This document shows, piece by piece, positions 31,595 through 40,900 of a DNA stretch of 64,000 bases. The position numbers and the translations under genes were made by a program. The stretch is from contig NZ_CP094533.1 in the NCBI RefSeq assembly GCF_022811605.1, forward strand, positions 1,674,001 through 1,738,000, in the 5' to 3' direction. Origin of the DNA: Agromyces soli (GTDB lineage: Bacteria; Actinomycetota; Actinomycetes; Actinomycetales; Microbacteriaceae). Below the pieces are notes generated by a model. That model was not told the origin of the DNA. It searched no databases and was given only the letters and a program-made list of their open reading frames with translations. How positions within the stretch are numbered: the first letter of the stretch is position 1; every line of letters starts with the position of its first letter.

Positions 31595-34500
31595 ATGAAG
31601 ATCACGCGATACCTCGCGGGCATCGTCGCCCTCGCCGTCGCGTTCGGCGGCGCGCTGCTCGCGGCCCCGCCTGCGCAAGCCGCCGAGCTCGTCACCGTCA
31701 TCGACGACGCCACCACCGGAAAGGGGGACGGGCAGTTCGACTACGGCGCCGGATGGTCCACCTCCACCGGCCTCGGCACGAGCCGCTGGCAGGACGGCAC
31801 CGAGCACTGGACCAACGGCACCTCGAGCTTCACGCTCCGCTTCACCGGCACCGCCGTTCGGCTCTTCGGCGTCACCGCGCCCGGGCACGGCATCGCCGCC
31901 GTCTCGATCGACGGCGGGCCCGAGGTGCCGGCCGACAGCTACGCCGCCACCCGCTCCTACAAGCAACTGCTCTTCGAGAGCCCGACGCTCGCCGACGGAG
32001 CGCACACGCTGACGTACCGCGTCACCGGCGACAAGCACGCCGCCTCGACCGGCATCGGCGTCTCCATCGACGCCGCCGAGGTCGTCGCGCCCGAGCCGAC
32101 CGAGATCGTCGGCGGCATCGTCGACGATGCCACGACGAGCGGTCCGCACCGGTTCGCCTACGGCACCGGCTGGGTCGCGGGCGCCGGCAACAGCACTACG
32201 AACTACCACAACGGCACCGAGCACTGGGCGAAGCCCGCGGGGACGCCGAGCTTCACCTTCACCTTCACCGGCGTGCTCGCCACCCTGCACGGCGTGACCG
32301 CGCCCGAGCACGGCCGCTACGCCGTGTCCGTCGACGGCGGCCCCGAGATCGTGGTCGACGCCTACTCGAACGGGCGGCTGTTCAAGCAGCAGGTCTACAG
32401 CACCGGCCTGCTCGAATACGGGGAGCACACCGTGACGCTGCGGCTCACGGGCGAGAAGAACCCGGCGGCGACGCGGGCCGACGGGCAGATCGACTTCGCG
32501 ACCGTCTACACCGAGAACGTCCCCGTCACGGGTGTCGAGCTGGATGCCTCCACGCTCCGCGTGCTCACGGGACAGCAGTCGAAGCTCAGCGCGAAGGTGC
32601 TCCCCGAGGGCGCGATCGAGCGCGGCATCCGCTGGTCGAGCAGCGACGAGGCGGTGGCGACCATCGCCGCCGACGGCACGCTCAGCGCGCTCGCCGAGGG
32701 CGAGACCGAGGTGACCGCGACGACCGTCGACGGCGGCAAGACCGCCACCCGCCGCGTGCAGGTCGTCGGCATCGGGTCGGGGCTGCAGGGCGTCGTCGGA
32801 GACACGAACTTCCACTACGTCGAGCGCAAGACCTTCGACGACTACGAGCGGAAGTACTACGAGGACGTCGTGCAGATGACCGGCACCACCTGGTCGGCCA
32901 CGGCCTGGCGCGGCGACCGCGTCAACGGGCAGTTCGTGTTCCGCACGGGCACCGAGGCGCAGTCCGACGTGACGCTCGCCGCGAGCGGGCTCACCGGCCC
33001 CGGCGGTGCGTCCATCCCGGCCGAGGAGGTGACGCTCGACGTCATCCGCACCGTGCTCGCCGGCCAGGGGAACCCCTCCGCCGGCCGCCCGCAGGAGCGC
33101 GTCCCCGACGTCCTCGGCGGCAACGCCCCCTTCGACCTCGCCGCGCGCTCGGTGCAGGGCGTCTGGATGACGGTGGACGTCCCCGAGGGCACCGCTCCCG
33201 GCAGCTACACCGGCACCGTCACCGCGACGAGCGCCGAGGGCGCCGAGATCGCCTTCGAGCTGAAGCTCGAGGTGCTGCGCCTCACCCTCCCCGAGCCGAG
33301 CGAGTGGGAGCAGTTCATCGACCTGTGGCAGAACCCGTACGCGATCGCCCGCGTGGAGGGCATCCCGGCCGACCAGCTCTGGACGAAGGCCCACTTCGAC
33401 GCGATGCGCCCGTACTACCGGATGCTCGCCGACGGAGGCCAGGACGTCATCACCACGACCGTCGTCGCCGATCCCTGGGCCTCGCAGACCTACGACAAGT
33501 ACGGCTCGATGGTGCAGTGGACCAAGCAGCGAGACGGCAGCTGGGCGTTCGACTTCTCCGCCTTCGACGCCTGGGTCGAGTACATGATCGACGACATCGG
33601 CATCGACGGGCAGATCGACGCCTACTCGATGGTGAACTGGGCGAGCCGGATCCTCTACTACGACGAGGCGACGGGGCAGAACGTGAACGCCAAGGTCGAT
33701 GTCGGCACCGCGCAGTGGAACGCCATGTGGGGCGCGTTCCTCGAGGCCTTCGGCCCGCACCTGAAGGAGAAGGGCTGGTTCGACCGCACCTACATGGCGA
33801 TGGACGAGCGCGCGCTCAGCGACATCATCAAGGCGGTCGACCTCATCGCCGAGAAGGCGCCGGGTCTGAAGGTCGGCGCAGCGATGAACTACAACAGCCT
33901 CGGCGACCCGCGCCTCGACCGCATCGAGAAGATCTCGCTCGGCTCGTACTACGTCGACCTCGGCGACGCCGAGTTCGCGGAGGTCTCCGCCCACCGGCGC
34001 GAGCTCGGCCTCATCACGAGCGTCTACAGCTGCGTCGGCCACTTCCCGAACACCTTCACCCGCTCGAACCCCGCCGAGGGCGACTGGGTGCAGTGGAAGA
34101 CGGTCGCCACGGGCTCGGACGGCTTCCTGCGCTGGGCCTTCGACAGCTTCGTGTCCGACCCGCTGCAGACGACCGATTTCAAGACGTGGGAGTCGGGCGA
34201 CACCGCCCAGATCTACCCGGGTGCGCTGAGCTCGATCCGCTGGGAGAAGCTCACCGAGGGCGCGCGTGATGCCGAGAAGATCCGCATCCTGTCCAAGGCG
34301 AGCCCCGAGGCGGCCGCGTCGCTCGGCGCCCTCATGGCCGGCATGGAGAACCCGGGCTACGCCTCCGACCCCTTCGGCGGGCGCATCGACCCGGGCAAGG
34401 TCGACATCCCCGCCGTCGTGACTGCGCTCCGCGCGGGACTCGACGACGCCGCACGGGCCTACGCCGGGACGATCCCGGTGCCGGTCGAGCGGGTCTCCGT

Positions 34501-35236
34501 CGACCCGGGCGCGCTGGCCCTCACCGTCGGTCAGCAGGGCGCGCTCACCGCGACGGTGCTGCCGGCCGATGCGAGCGAGCCGGGCGTCGCCTGGTCGAGC
34601 TCCGACGAAACCGTGGTGAGCATCGCCGCGAGCGGCGGGACCGCGACGGTCACCGCGCTCGCCGAGGGCACGGCCACGATCACGGTGACGAGCGCCGACG
34701 GCGGCAAGACCGCCACGGCGACCGTCACGGTGGAGGCGGTCGAGCCGGAGCTGCCGGACTTCACGATCGCGCTGCCGGGCGGGGCGACGCTCGTCGCCGG
34801 CGCCGAGGCGCGCATCGTGGTCTCGGGGCTCGCTCCCGGGAGCGAGGTCGAGGTCGAGCTGCACTCGGACCCGGTGCGCCTCGCGACGGGGACGGCGGAT
34901 GCCTCGGGCGTCTTCGCCGCGACGGTGACGGTGCCGGCGGGCACCCCGGCGGGCGCGCACGCGCTGGTCGTGCGCGGCACCGACGCCGAGGGGACGACGG
35001 GCAGCCGGGAGCTGCCGGTCACCGTCCGCGCGGCGACGGGGGAGCCGGGCGGGCCCGGTGAACCGGGCGGACCGGGCCGGCCCGGAGAGCCGAGCGGCCC
35101 GGGGCGGGGCGACGGCGATCTGGCCTCGACGGGTGCCGCGGGCGTCGGCGAACTCCTCGCCGGCGGGCTCCTGCTGGCGGCGCTGGGCGCCGCGCTGGTG
35201 GTCCGCAGGCGCCGTCGGATGCCGCGACGGGGGTGA
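31595..35236 (+). CDS. Cell-wall-anchored multidomain glycoside hydrolase (GH123/DUF4091-like)
   Basis: The 1213-aa secreted protein has, in order: signal peptide to about residue 31 (ending AAPPAQA-A); two homologous sugar-binding-like modules (about 35-165 and 170-305), each beginning DDATT and containing YG-x-GW and G-T-EHW; a bacterial Ig-like BIG2 domain (309-393); a DUF4091/GH123-like catalytic part (about 400-950) with adjacent Asp737-Glu738 in YMAMDERA, the acid/stabiliser pair of GH123; a second BIG2 (962-1047); another Ig-like domain; a Gly/Pro-rich spacer; sorting signal LASTG (1176-1180), a hydrophobic helix and an Arg-rich tail. LAXTG points to a class E-type sortase. The substrate is probably an N-acetylhexosamine glycan (inference). 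Confidence 0.85.
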   Translation: MKITRYLAGIVALAVAFGGALLAAPPAQAAELVTVIDDATTGKGDGQFDYGAGWSTSTGLGTSRWQDGTEHWTNGTSSFTLRFTGTAVRLFGVTAPGHGIAAVSIDGGPEVPADSYAATRSYKQLLFESPTLADGAHTLTYRVTGDKHAASTGIGVSIDAAEVVAPEPTEIVGGIVDDATTSGPHRFAYGTGWVAGAGNSTTNYHNGTEHWAKPAGTPSFTFTFTGVLATLHGVTAPEHGRYAVSVDGGPEIVVDAYSNGRLFKQQVYSTGLLEYGEHTVTLRLTGEKNPAATRADGQIDFATVYTENVPVTGVELDASTLRVLTGQQSKLSAKVLPEGAIERGIRWSSSDEAVATIAADGTLSALAEGETEVTATTVDGGKTATRRVQVVGIGSGLQGVVGDTNFHYVERKTFDDYERKYYEDVVQMTGTTWSATAWRGDRVNGQFVFRTGTEAQSDVTLAASGLTGPGGASIPAEEVTLDVIRTVLAGQGNPSAGRPQERVPDVLGGNAPFDLAARSVQGVWMTVDVPEGTAPGSYTGTVTATSAEGAEIAFELKLEVLRLTLPEPSEWEQFIDLWQNPYAIARVEGIPADQLWTKAHFDAMRPYYRMLADGGQDVITTTVVADPWASQTYDKYGSMVQWTKQRDGSWAFDFSAFDAWVEYMIDDIGIDGQIDAYSMVNWASRILYYDEATGQNVNAKVDVGTAQWNAMWGAFLEAFGPHLKEKGWFDRTYMAMDERALSDIIKAVDLIAEKAPGLKVGAAMNYNSLGDPRLDRIEKISLGSYYVDLGDAEFAEVSAHRRELGLITSVYSCVGHFPNTFTRSNPAEGDWVQWKTVATGSDGFLRWAFDSFVSDPLQTTDFKTWESGDTAQIYPGALSSIRWEKLTEGARDAEKIRILSKASPEAAASLGALMAGMENPGYASDPFGGRIDPGKVDIPAVVTALRAGLDDAARAYAGTIPVPVERVSVDPGALALTVGQQGALTATVLPADASEPGVAWSSSDETVVSIAASGGTATVTALAEGTATITVTSADGGKTATATVTVEAVEPELPDFTIALPGGATLVAGAEARIVVSGLAPGSEVEVELHSDPVRLATGTADASGVFAATVTVPAGTPAGAHALVVRGTDAEGTTGSRELPVTVRAATGEPGGPGEPGGPGRPGEPSGPGRGDGDLASTGAAGVGELLAGGLLLAALGAALVVRRRRRMPRRG

Positions 35237-35447
35237 GCGGGGCCTCGTGATCGGTGACGCGGGCGGTCGTGGTTCGGTGAACCGCGGCCGCCTGGCCGCG
35301 CCCGGCGGCGGTGTCGAGCTCGCGCGAGGAGGCGCGCGCGTGCGGGGCGGCTGGGCGGAACTCCTTTCCTCAGTGGGTAAACTGCCTCCGCCGAGCACGG
35401 GAGGGCAGCGACCCATCCCGCCGAGCCGCCCGGCAGGAGGAGCAACG

Positions 35448-36734
35448 GTGGAGGCAGCGCCGACCATGATCGAGCGGCTGCGCCGTTCGCCGCTGGGCGC
35501 CGACCCGGGCGAGCAGCTCGACGCGCAGAGCACGATCCGCCGCCGCCACCTCCGCCGCGCCCTCGAGCTGATCGCCGCCGACCCCGGGCGCTGCACCCGG
35601 GCGTCCATCGCCCGCGACTCGCAGTTCACCTCGGCGACGGCCTCCTCGCTCGTGGCGGAGCTCATCGCACTGGGGCTCGTCGCCGAGTCCGCGCCGCTCG
35701 CGAGCACGGGCGGCAAGCGGGCCACTGGGCTCGCGCTCGACCCTGACGGCTTCGTCATCTGCGTGGTGCTCATCCGCCCCAGGGAGGTGCGCGCAGCGCT
35801 CATCTCGCTCGACGGGCGCTGCGTGGCCGACGTGGGCATCCCCGCCGGCGGTCCGCTCGACGCGGCGGACGTCGCCGCGGCGGTGGCGGGCGCGACCGCC
35901 GAGTACACGGGCCGGATCCTCGCGACGTGCATCCAGTCGCCGGGCGTCACCGACGGCCGTACGGTCGTCGAGAGCGTGCTCATGGGCTGGCGCGACGAAC
36001 CGCTCGCCGAGGTCGTGGAGGCGGCCATCAGCGCGCCGGTGTTCGTGCTGAACGACGCCGACGGCGAGGCGCTCAACGAGTCCGCGTTCGACGAGTCCCG
36101 CGGCGTGCAGCGGCTCTTCGTGCGTCTCGGCGAGGGCGTCGGCGGCGCGGTCACGGTCGACGGCGCCGTGGTGCCGGGGGCGCACCAGCGCGCGGGCGAG
36201 ATCGGTCATGTCCGCATCGTCTTCGACGACGACGCGCCGATCTGCAAGTGCGGGGCGCCGGGGTGCGTCGAGGCGGTCGCCTCGCTCTCGGCGATGCTCG
36301 GTGAGGACTACCACGACGAGCTCGACTTCGCGGAGGTCGACGCCCTCGCGGCCCGGCCGGGGGCGGCCGAGCGGCTGGATGCCGGGGCCTACGCCATCGC
36401 CCGCCTGCTCCGCATCCTCGCGGCGATGCTCGACCCGCACGAGGTCGTGCTGGGCGGCGCGGCGCCGGCGCTCGGTGCGGAGTTCCTCGAGCGCGTGCGC
36501 CGGGCGTTCGACGCCAACCCCGCGAAGGGCACGGGCGGCGCGGGCCTCCGCTTCGCGCGGGCGCGCTCCACGTACGAGCGGCTCGTCGGACCGGCCAGGC
36601 ACGCGCTGAGCTCGACGCTCGGGGTGCCGCTCATCCTGCCGGCGCCGGAGGAAGCGGAGCACGAGACCGACGTGGCGCACGAAGCCGATGCATCGGACAA
36701 GGCCGACGGGGCGGCCGGGTCCGCAGCGGGCTGA
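35448..36734 (+). CDS. ROK-family transcriptional regulator
   Basis: The 428-aa protein combines an N-terminal winged helix (about 25-90, with CTRASIARDSQFTSATASSLVAELIALGLV) and a ROK sugar-binding domain. Seen: GVGGAVTVDGAVVPGAHQRAGEIGH with the Glu-x-Gly-His motif and the zinc-binding CKCGAPGCVEA. GTG 35448 is preceded by AGGAGG 7 nt away; the open frame extends to 35058 but overlaps the hydrolase. An acidic, Asp/Glu-rich C-terminal tail follows the ROK domain. It likely controls the hydrolase upstream in response to a released sugar. Confidence 0.88.
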   Translation: MEAAPTMIERLRRSPLGADPGEQLDAQSTIRRRHLRRALELIAADPGRCTRASIARDSQFTSATASSLVAELIALGLVAESAPLASTGGKRATGLALDPDGFVICVVLIRPREVRAALISLDGRCVADVGIPAGGPLDAADVAAAVAGATAEYTGRILATCIQSPGVTDGRTVVESVLMGWRDEPLAEVVEAAISAPVFVLNDADGEALNESAFDESRGVQRLFVRLGEGVGGAVTVDGAVVPGAHQRAGEIGHVRIVFDDDAPICKCGAPGCVEAVASLSAMLGEDYHDELDFAEVDALAARPGAAERLDAGAYAIARLLRILAAMLDPHEVVLGGAAPALGAEFLERVRRAFDANPAKGTGGAGLRFARARSTYERLVGPARHALSSTLGVPLILPAPEEAEHETDVAHEADASDKADGAAGSAAG

Positions 36735-36752
36735 GGCGCTCGGCGAAGCCCG

Positions 36753-37724
36753 TCAGGCGACCCGTGCGGCGGCGTGCGGCGCGGAGCGGCGAGCGCGACG
36801 CTCGGCGTCGACGGCACGGGGTCGCTCGTCGCCGTCGTGGCCCTGGCGCAGGTCGAGGCCGTGCTGGCGCACGGCCTGCTCGAGCTCGAGCCGCCGGCGG
36901 CGGCTGAGCTCGCCGAGATCCTGGGAGCGACGGAGGAGCGAGCCGACGGGGACGCCCCAGTCGCGGGCGAGTCCGACGAGATGGCGGAGCTCGGTGATCC
37001 GCGGGGGCCGGAGCTCGGCCCGCACGGCCTCGCTCGGGCAGAGCAGCTCGTCGGCGAAGCGGATCACCTGGTCCTCCTCGGAGCGGGGCAGGAGCTGGTG
37101 GCCGATCTCGTGGGCGAGGGCCTCCCGCCGGTCCCACGTCGGCAGCTCGGCGTTCAGCACGATGCTGGGTGCGGCCCGCGGGTCGCGGCGGATGGCGACG
37201 GCGGCGACGCCGTCGGGGAGCCGGCGTTCGACGAGCCGCCCACCGGCCGCCTCGACCGCGCCGACGAGGTCGGGGATCGGGGCGAGGCCGAGTTCGAGGC
37301 GCGCGCGGAGCGCGAGTGCCACGGATCGGGCGGAGCGGCCGCGCGACGCGGGGGCGGGACCGAGCGGAGGCTCGGTGGCGAGCGCCCTCCCCGGGCCGTC
37401 GAGTCCGAAGGCGGTCAGCTGCACCGTGGCGTGCAGTCGGCGCCGTTCGCGGGCGGGCAGCGCGGCGACCGCGGCATCGCGTAGTGCGCAGTCGGACCAG
37501 CCCGCTTCGGGGATCGCGGCGCCGTCGGCGAGGACGGCGGGCGGGCAGCCGAGGCTCCGTGCGAGCGACCGGCGCGTCTGCTCGCTGAGCTTGAGGTCGC
37601 CGGACTCGATGCGGGAAACGGTGGCCTTCGAGAGGTAGGCCGCCGCCGCGAGTTCCGACTGGCTCCAGCCCTTCGCCTCGCGCAGCAGGGAGAGCACCGG
37701 GCGGGGGCGCGTCGCGGCATCCAT
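36753..37724 (-). CDS. XRE helix-turn-helix fused to ImmA/IrrE metallopeptidase
   Basis: The 323-aa protein has an N-terminal Cro/C1-type HTH (residues 8-60: LREAKGWSQSELAAAAYLSKATVSRIESG, read in two parts) and a central ImmA/IrrE (DUF955) domain with zinc motif HEIGH at 205-209 followed by FADELL, whose Glu is the probable third ligand. Such proteins cleave or sense repressors in stress responses, as in Deinococcus IrrE and ICE ImmA. No partner repressor, toxin or phage gene is adjacent. The C-terminus is Arg/His-rich. The first codons lie in repeat-derived DNA (see findings). Confidence 0.87.
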   Translation of the reverse strand: MDAATRPRPVLSLLREAKGWSQSELAAAAYLSKATVSRIESGDLKLSEQTRRSLARSLGCPPAVLADGAAIPEAGWSDCALRDAAVAALPARERRRLHATVQLTAFGLDGPGRALATEPPLGPAPASRGRSARSVALALRARLELGLAPIPDLVGAVEAAGGRLVERRLPDGVAAVAIRRDPRAAPSIVLNAELPTWDRREALAHEIGHQLLPRSEEDQVIRFADELLCPSEAVRAELRPPRITELRHLVGLARDWGVPVGSLLRRSQDLGELSRRRRLELEQAVRQHGLDLRQGHDGDERPRAVDAERRARRSAPHAAARVA

Positions 37725-37758
37725 CGTCGCACCTCCGGGTCTGCACCGAACTACTTTA

Positions 37759-37808
37759 CTTAGTCAGTGAACTAAGCTCAGCCTAAGCAGGGCGGCAGCT
37801 CGAGTCAA
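37759..37808 (-). promoter_or_regulatory. Promoter and palindrome upstream of the XRE-ImmA gene
   Basis: On the minus strand TTGACT (37808-37803) and TAGGCT (37785-37780) are 17 nt apart. The imperfect palindrome CTTAGTCAGTGAACTAAG (37759-37776) lies directly downstream of the -10 box, a repressor position. GGAGG (rc of 37732-37736) precedes the ATG. Confidence 0.6.
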
Positions 37809-37856
37809 GTGCCCCACGGCCCGCTCGCTCGCACGGGCTCGCGCTCGTGCAGGCGT

Positions 37857-37928
37857 GCGAGTCGCAGGACGGATGCCTGGGTCGGCGCTGCGCGCACGGT
37901 GCGTCGCGGCATCCATCGTGCAACTCGC
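37857..37928. repeat. About 72-bp intergenic palindrome, second family, copy 3
   Basis: Arms GCGAGTCGCAGGACGGATGC and partner pair at 17 of 20 positions. It lies in the gap between the XRE-ImmA and SNF2 genes. Its right arm, GCGTCGCGGCATCCATCGT, recurs exactly at 37709-37727. Confidence 0.7.
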
Positions 37929-37987
37929 CCCCGCGAATCCCACGCGCCCGGCGCACGCGCGTCGGCGGAAGCTGCGAGCATGGTGGG

Positions 37988-40900
37988 GTGACCCCGCCGA
38001 CCGACCCCGCCGACTGGCGCGCGGCGCTCGACGGACTCGTCCCAGCCCGGGACCCGGGGGTGCGCGGCGCGTCGGCCGCACCCGAGGGGCGTGCGTCGGC
38101 CGGGCCGAACCGGCAGGCGCCGACCCCGCTCGCGCTGCAGTTCGAGCTGCGGCACCGACTCGAGCCGCGCCCGGGGCAGTGGCGCGGCCCCAAAGACGAG
38201 CCGGCCACCCGCCTCGCCCAGGTCGACCGGCTCGCCGCCAGGCCGATGACCCGCGGCGCCCGCGGGGCCTGGGTGAAGCAGGGCCTCACCTGGCAGAACG
38301 TCGCCTACCAGGGCGAGGCAGGCGGCTACGACCCGGTGCACGCCCGCTGGTTCGCCCAGTTCGCGCTGCTGAAGGGCGGCAACCCGGGCGTCTACACCCC
38401 CTACGGCTCCGACTGGATCACGCTCGACGAGTACGAGAGCCCCGTGCTCTGGGCGCTGCTCGCCGAGGCGGTGCGCCTCGGCATCCCGCTCGTGGGCGGC
38501 GAGGCGACCCCGACCGTGCGCGTGCTCGGGCCCGCCGAGCTCGGCCTCGACGCGAGCGCCGACGACGGCGGACTCAGCCTGGCCGCGGTGGCGCGCTTCG
38601 CGGACCAGCGGGCGCCGGCCCCGGTGCCGCTCGGCGGGGTGCGACCGATCGGCCGGCACGGCCTGTACCGCGCCGTCTTCGAGCGGGGCGCGATCGAGCT
38701 GGCCCCGTTCGCCGCACCGCCGTCGGCCGCGCAGCTCGCGCTCCTCGACCGGCCCGATCCGGTGCGGGTCCCCGCCGCCGAGCTCGCGGAGTTCACCCGC
38801 ACGCACTACTTCGCCCTCGCCCAGGCGGTGCCGGTCGCGAGCGCCGACGGCAGTTTCGAGCCGCCGCCCGCCCCGCCCGCCGAGCTCGTGCTGCAGCTGC
38901 GCTACGAGACGGGCGACGTCGTGCGCGCCGCGTGGAACTGGCGCTTCGCCGACGGCCGCGTCGCCGAAGCGAGCGCGGCCGACGCGGAGGATGGTGAAGG
39001 CCGGACGGATGCCGAGCGCGACCCCGACCTCGTCGCACGCGTGCTCGACGTGCTCGGCTGGGTGCCGTTCGAGGCGGTCGTGCTGCGCGGCATCGACGCC
39101 GCGCGCTTCGTCGCCGAGCGGCTGCCGGAACTCGAGCGCCTCGCCGGGACGCGGCGGCTCGTCATCGAGGAGCGCGGCGAGCGTCCCGACTACCGCGAGC
39201 TGCTCGACCCGCCCGAGCTGCGGGTCACCATGGTCGAGTCGCCGAAGACCGACTGGCTCGACCTCGGCGTCGTCGTCACCGTGAACGGCAAGCCGGTGCC
39301 GTTCCTGCCGCTGTTCCGTGCGCTCGCGCAGGGGCGCAAGCGGCTGCTGCTCGTCGACCGCAGCTACCTCTCGCTGGAGCTGCCCGTGTTCGACGAGCTC
39401 CGCGCGCTCATCGCCGAAGCCGAGGGGCTGGTCGAGTGGGAGGCCGGCCTCAGGCTGCCGCGCGAGCAGGCGCTCGCGCTCTACGCCGACTTCGAGGATC
39501 TCGCCGAGTTCGAGGGGCCCGCGCTCGCCTGGCGCGCGCTCGTCGCCGCGGTCGGCGGCGCGGATGCTTCGGACGGGGCGGATGCCGCACCGGTCCCGCT
39601 CGAGCCGCCCGCCGAGTTCGCGCTGCCGCTGCGGCCCTACCAGCTCGAGGGTTTCCGCTGGCTGGCCCGGATGCGGGCGGCGGGGCTCGGGGCGATCCTC
39701 GCCGACGACATGGGGCTCGGCAAGACGGCGCAGGCCCTCGCGCTCGTCGCCCACGCCGTGCACGAGGGGTCGGGTCCGTTCCTCGTCGTCGCGCCCACGT
39801 CGGTGGCGTCGAACTGGGTCGCGGAGGCGGCGCGCTTCGTGCCCGGCCTCCGGGTCGCGCGGCTCACCACGACCGAGCGCGCCGGGCGGCCGGGCATCGC
39901 GGAGGCGGCGGCCTCCGCCGACCTCGTGGTGACGAGCTACGCGGTGCTCCGGCTCGAGGCGGCGCGCTTCGCCGAGGTGGCCTGGGGCGGGCTCGTGCTC
40001 GACGAGGCCCAGTTCGTGAAGAACCCGAAGACGCGCGTGCACGAGGCGGCCCGGGCCATCCGCGCGCCCTTCGTGCTCGCCCTCACCGGCACGCCGATCG
40101 AGAACCACCTCGGGGAGCTGTGGGCGATCCTGCGGCTCGTCGCCCCCGGGCTCTTCCCGAGCCGGCGCGGCTTCGACGAGCGCTACCGCCGTCCGATCGA
40201 GGACGACGGCAACGCCGAACGCCTCGCGAAGCTGCGCCGACGCATCCGGCCGTTCCTGCTGCGCCGCACGAAGGAGCTCGTCGCGCCCGAGCTGCCCGAG
40301 AAGCAGGAGCAGACGGTCGCCGTCGAGCTCTCGGCCGCCCACCGCCGCGTCTACGACGCGACGCTGCAGCGCGAGCGGCAGAAGCTGCTCGACCTCGTGA
40401 AGGACGAGAGCGGCCGCTTCATCCTCTACCGCTCGCTCACCCTGCTGCGCATGCTCGCCCTCGATCCCGGGCTCATCGACCCCGCGCACGACGGCCTCGG
40501 ATCGGCGAAGCTCGACGCCCTGCTCGAGCAGCTCGACGAGCTCATCGCCGAGGGGCACCGGGCCATCGTCTTCAGTCAGTTCACCTCGTTCCTCGCCCGC
40601 GCCGCGGCGCGGCTCGAGTCGGCCGGCATCCCCTTCGCGCTGCTCGACGGCTCGACGCCGGTGACTCGGCGGGATGCCGAGGCGGCCCGGTTCCGGGCCG
40701 GCGAGGCGCAGGTGTTCCTGATCAGCCTGAAGGCGGGCGGCTTCGGGCTGAACCTCGTCGAGGCGGACTACGTGTTCCTGCTCGACCCGTGGTGGAACCC
40801 GGCCAGCGAGCAGCAGGCCATCGACCGGGCGCACCGCATCGGCCGCACCGAACGGGTGATGGTCTACCGGCTCGTCGCCGCCGACACCATCGAGGAGAAG

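Noticed and set aside
36753..37724. Prophage or integrative element marked by the XRE-ImmA gene
   Set aside because: No integrase, excisionase, structural or replication genes nearby, and no tRNA attachment site in the window.
24986..37776. One regulon uniting all TTAGT...ACTAA sites
   Set aside because: Spacing differs (N10, N6, N10) and each site has its own adjacent regulator; AT-rich half-sites of 5 bp are too short to prove shared control.
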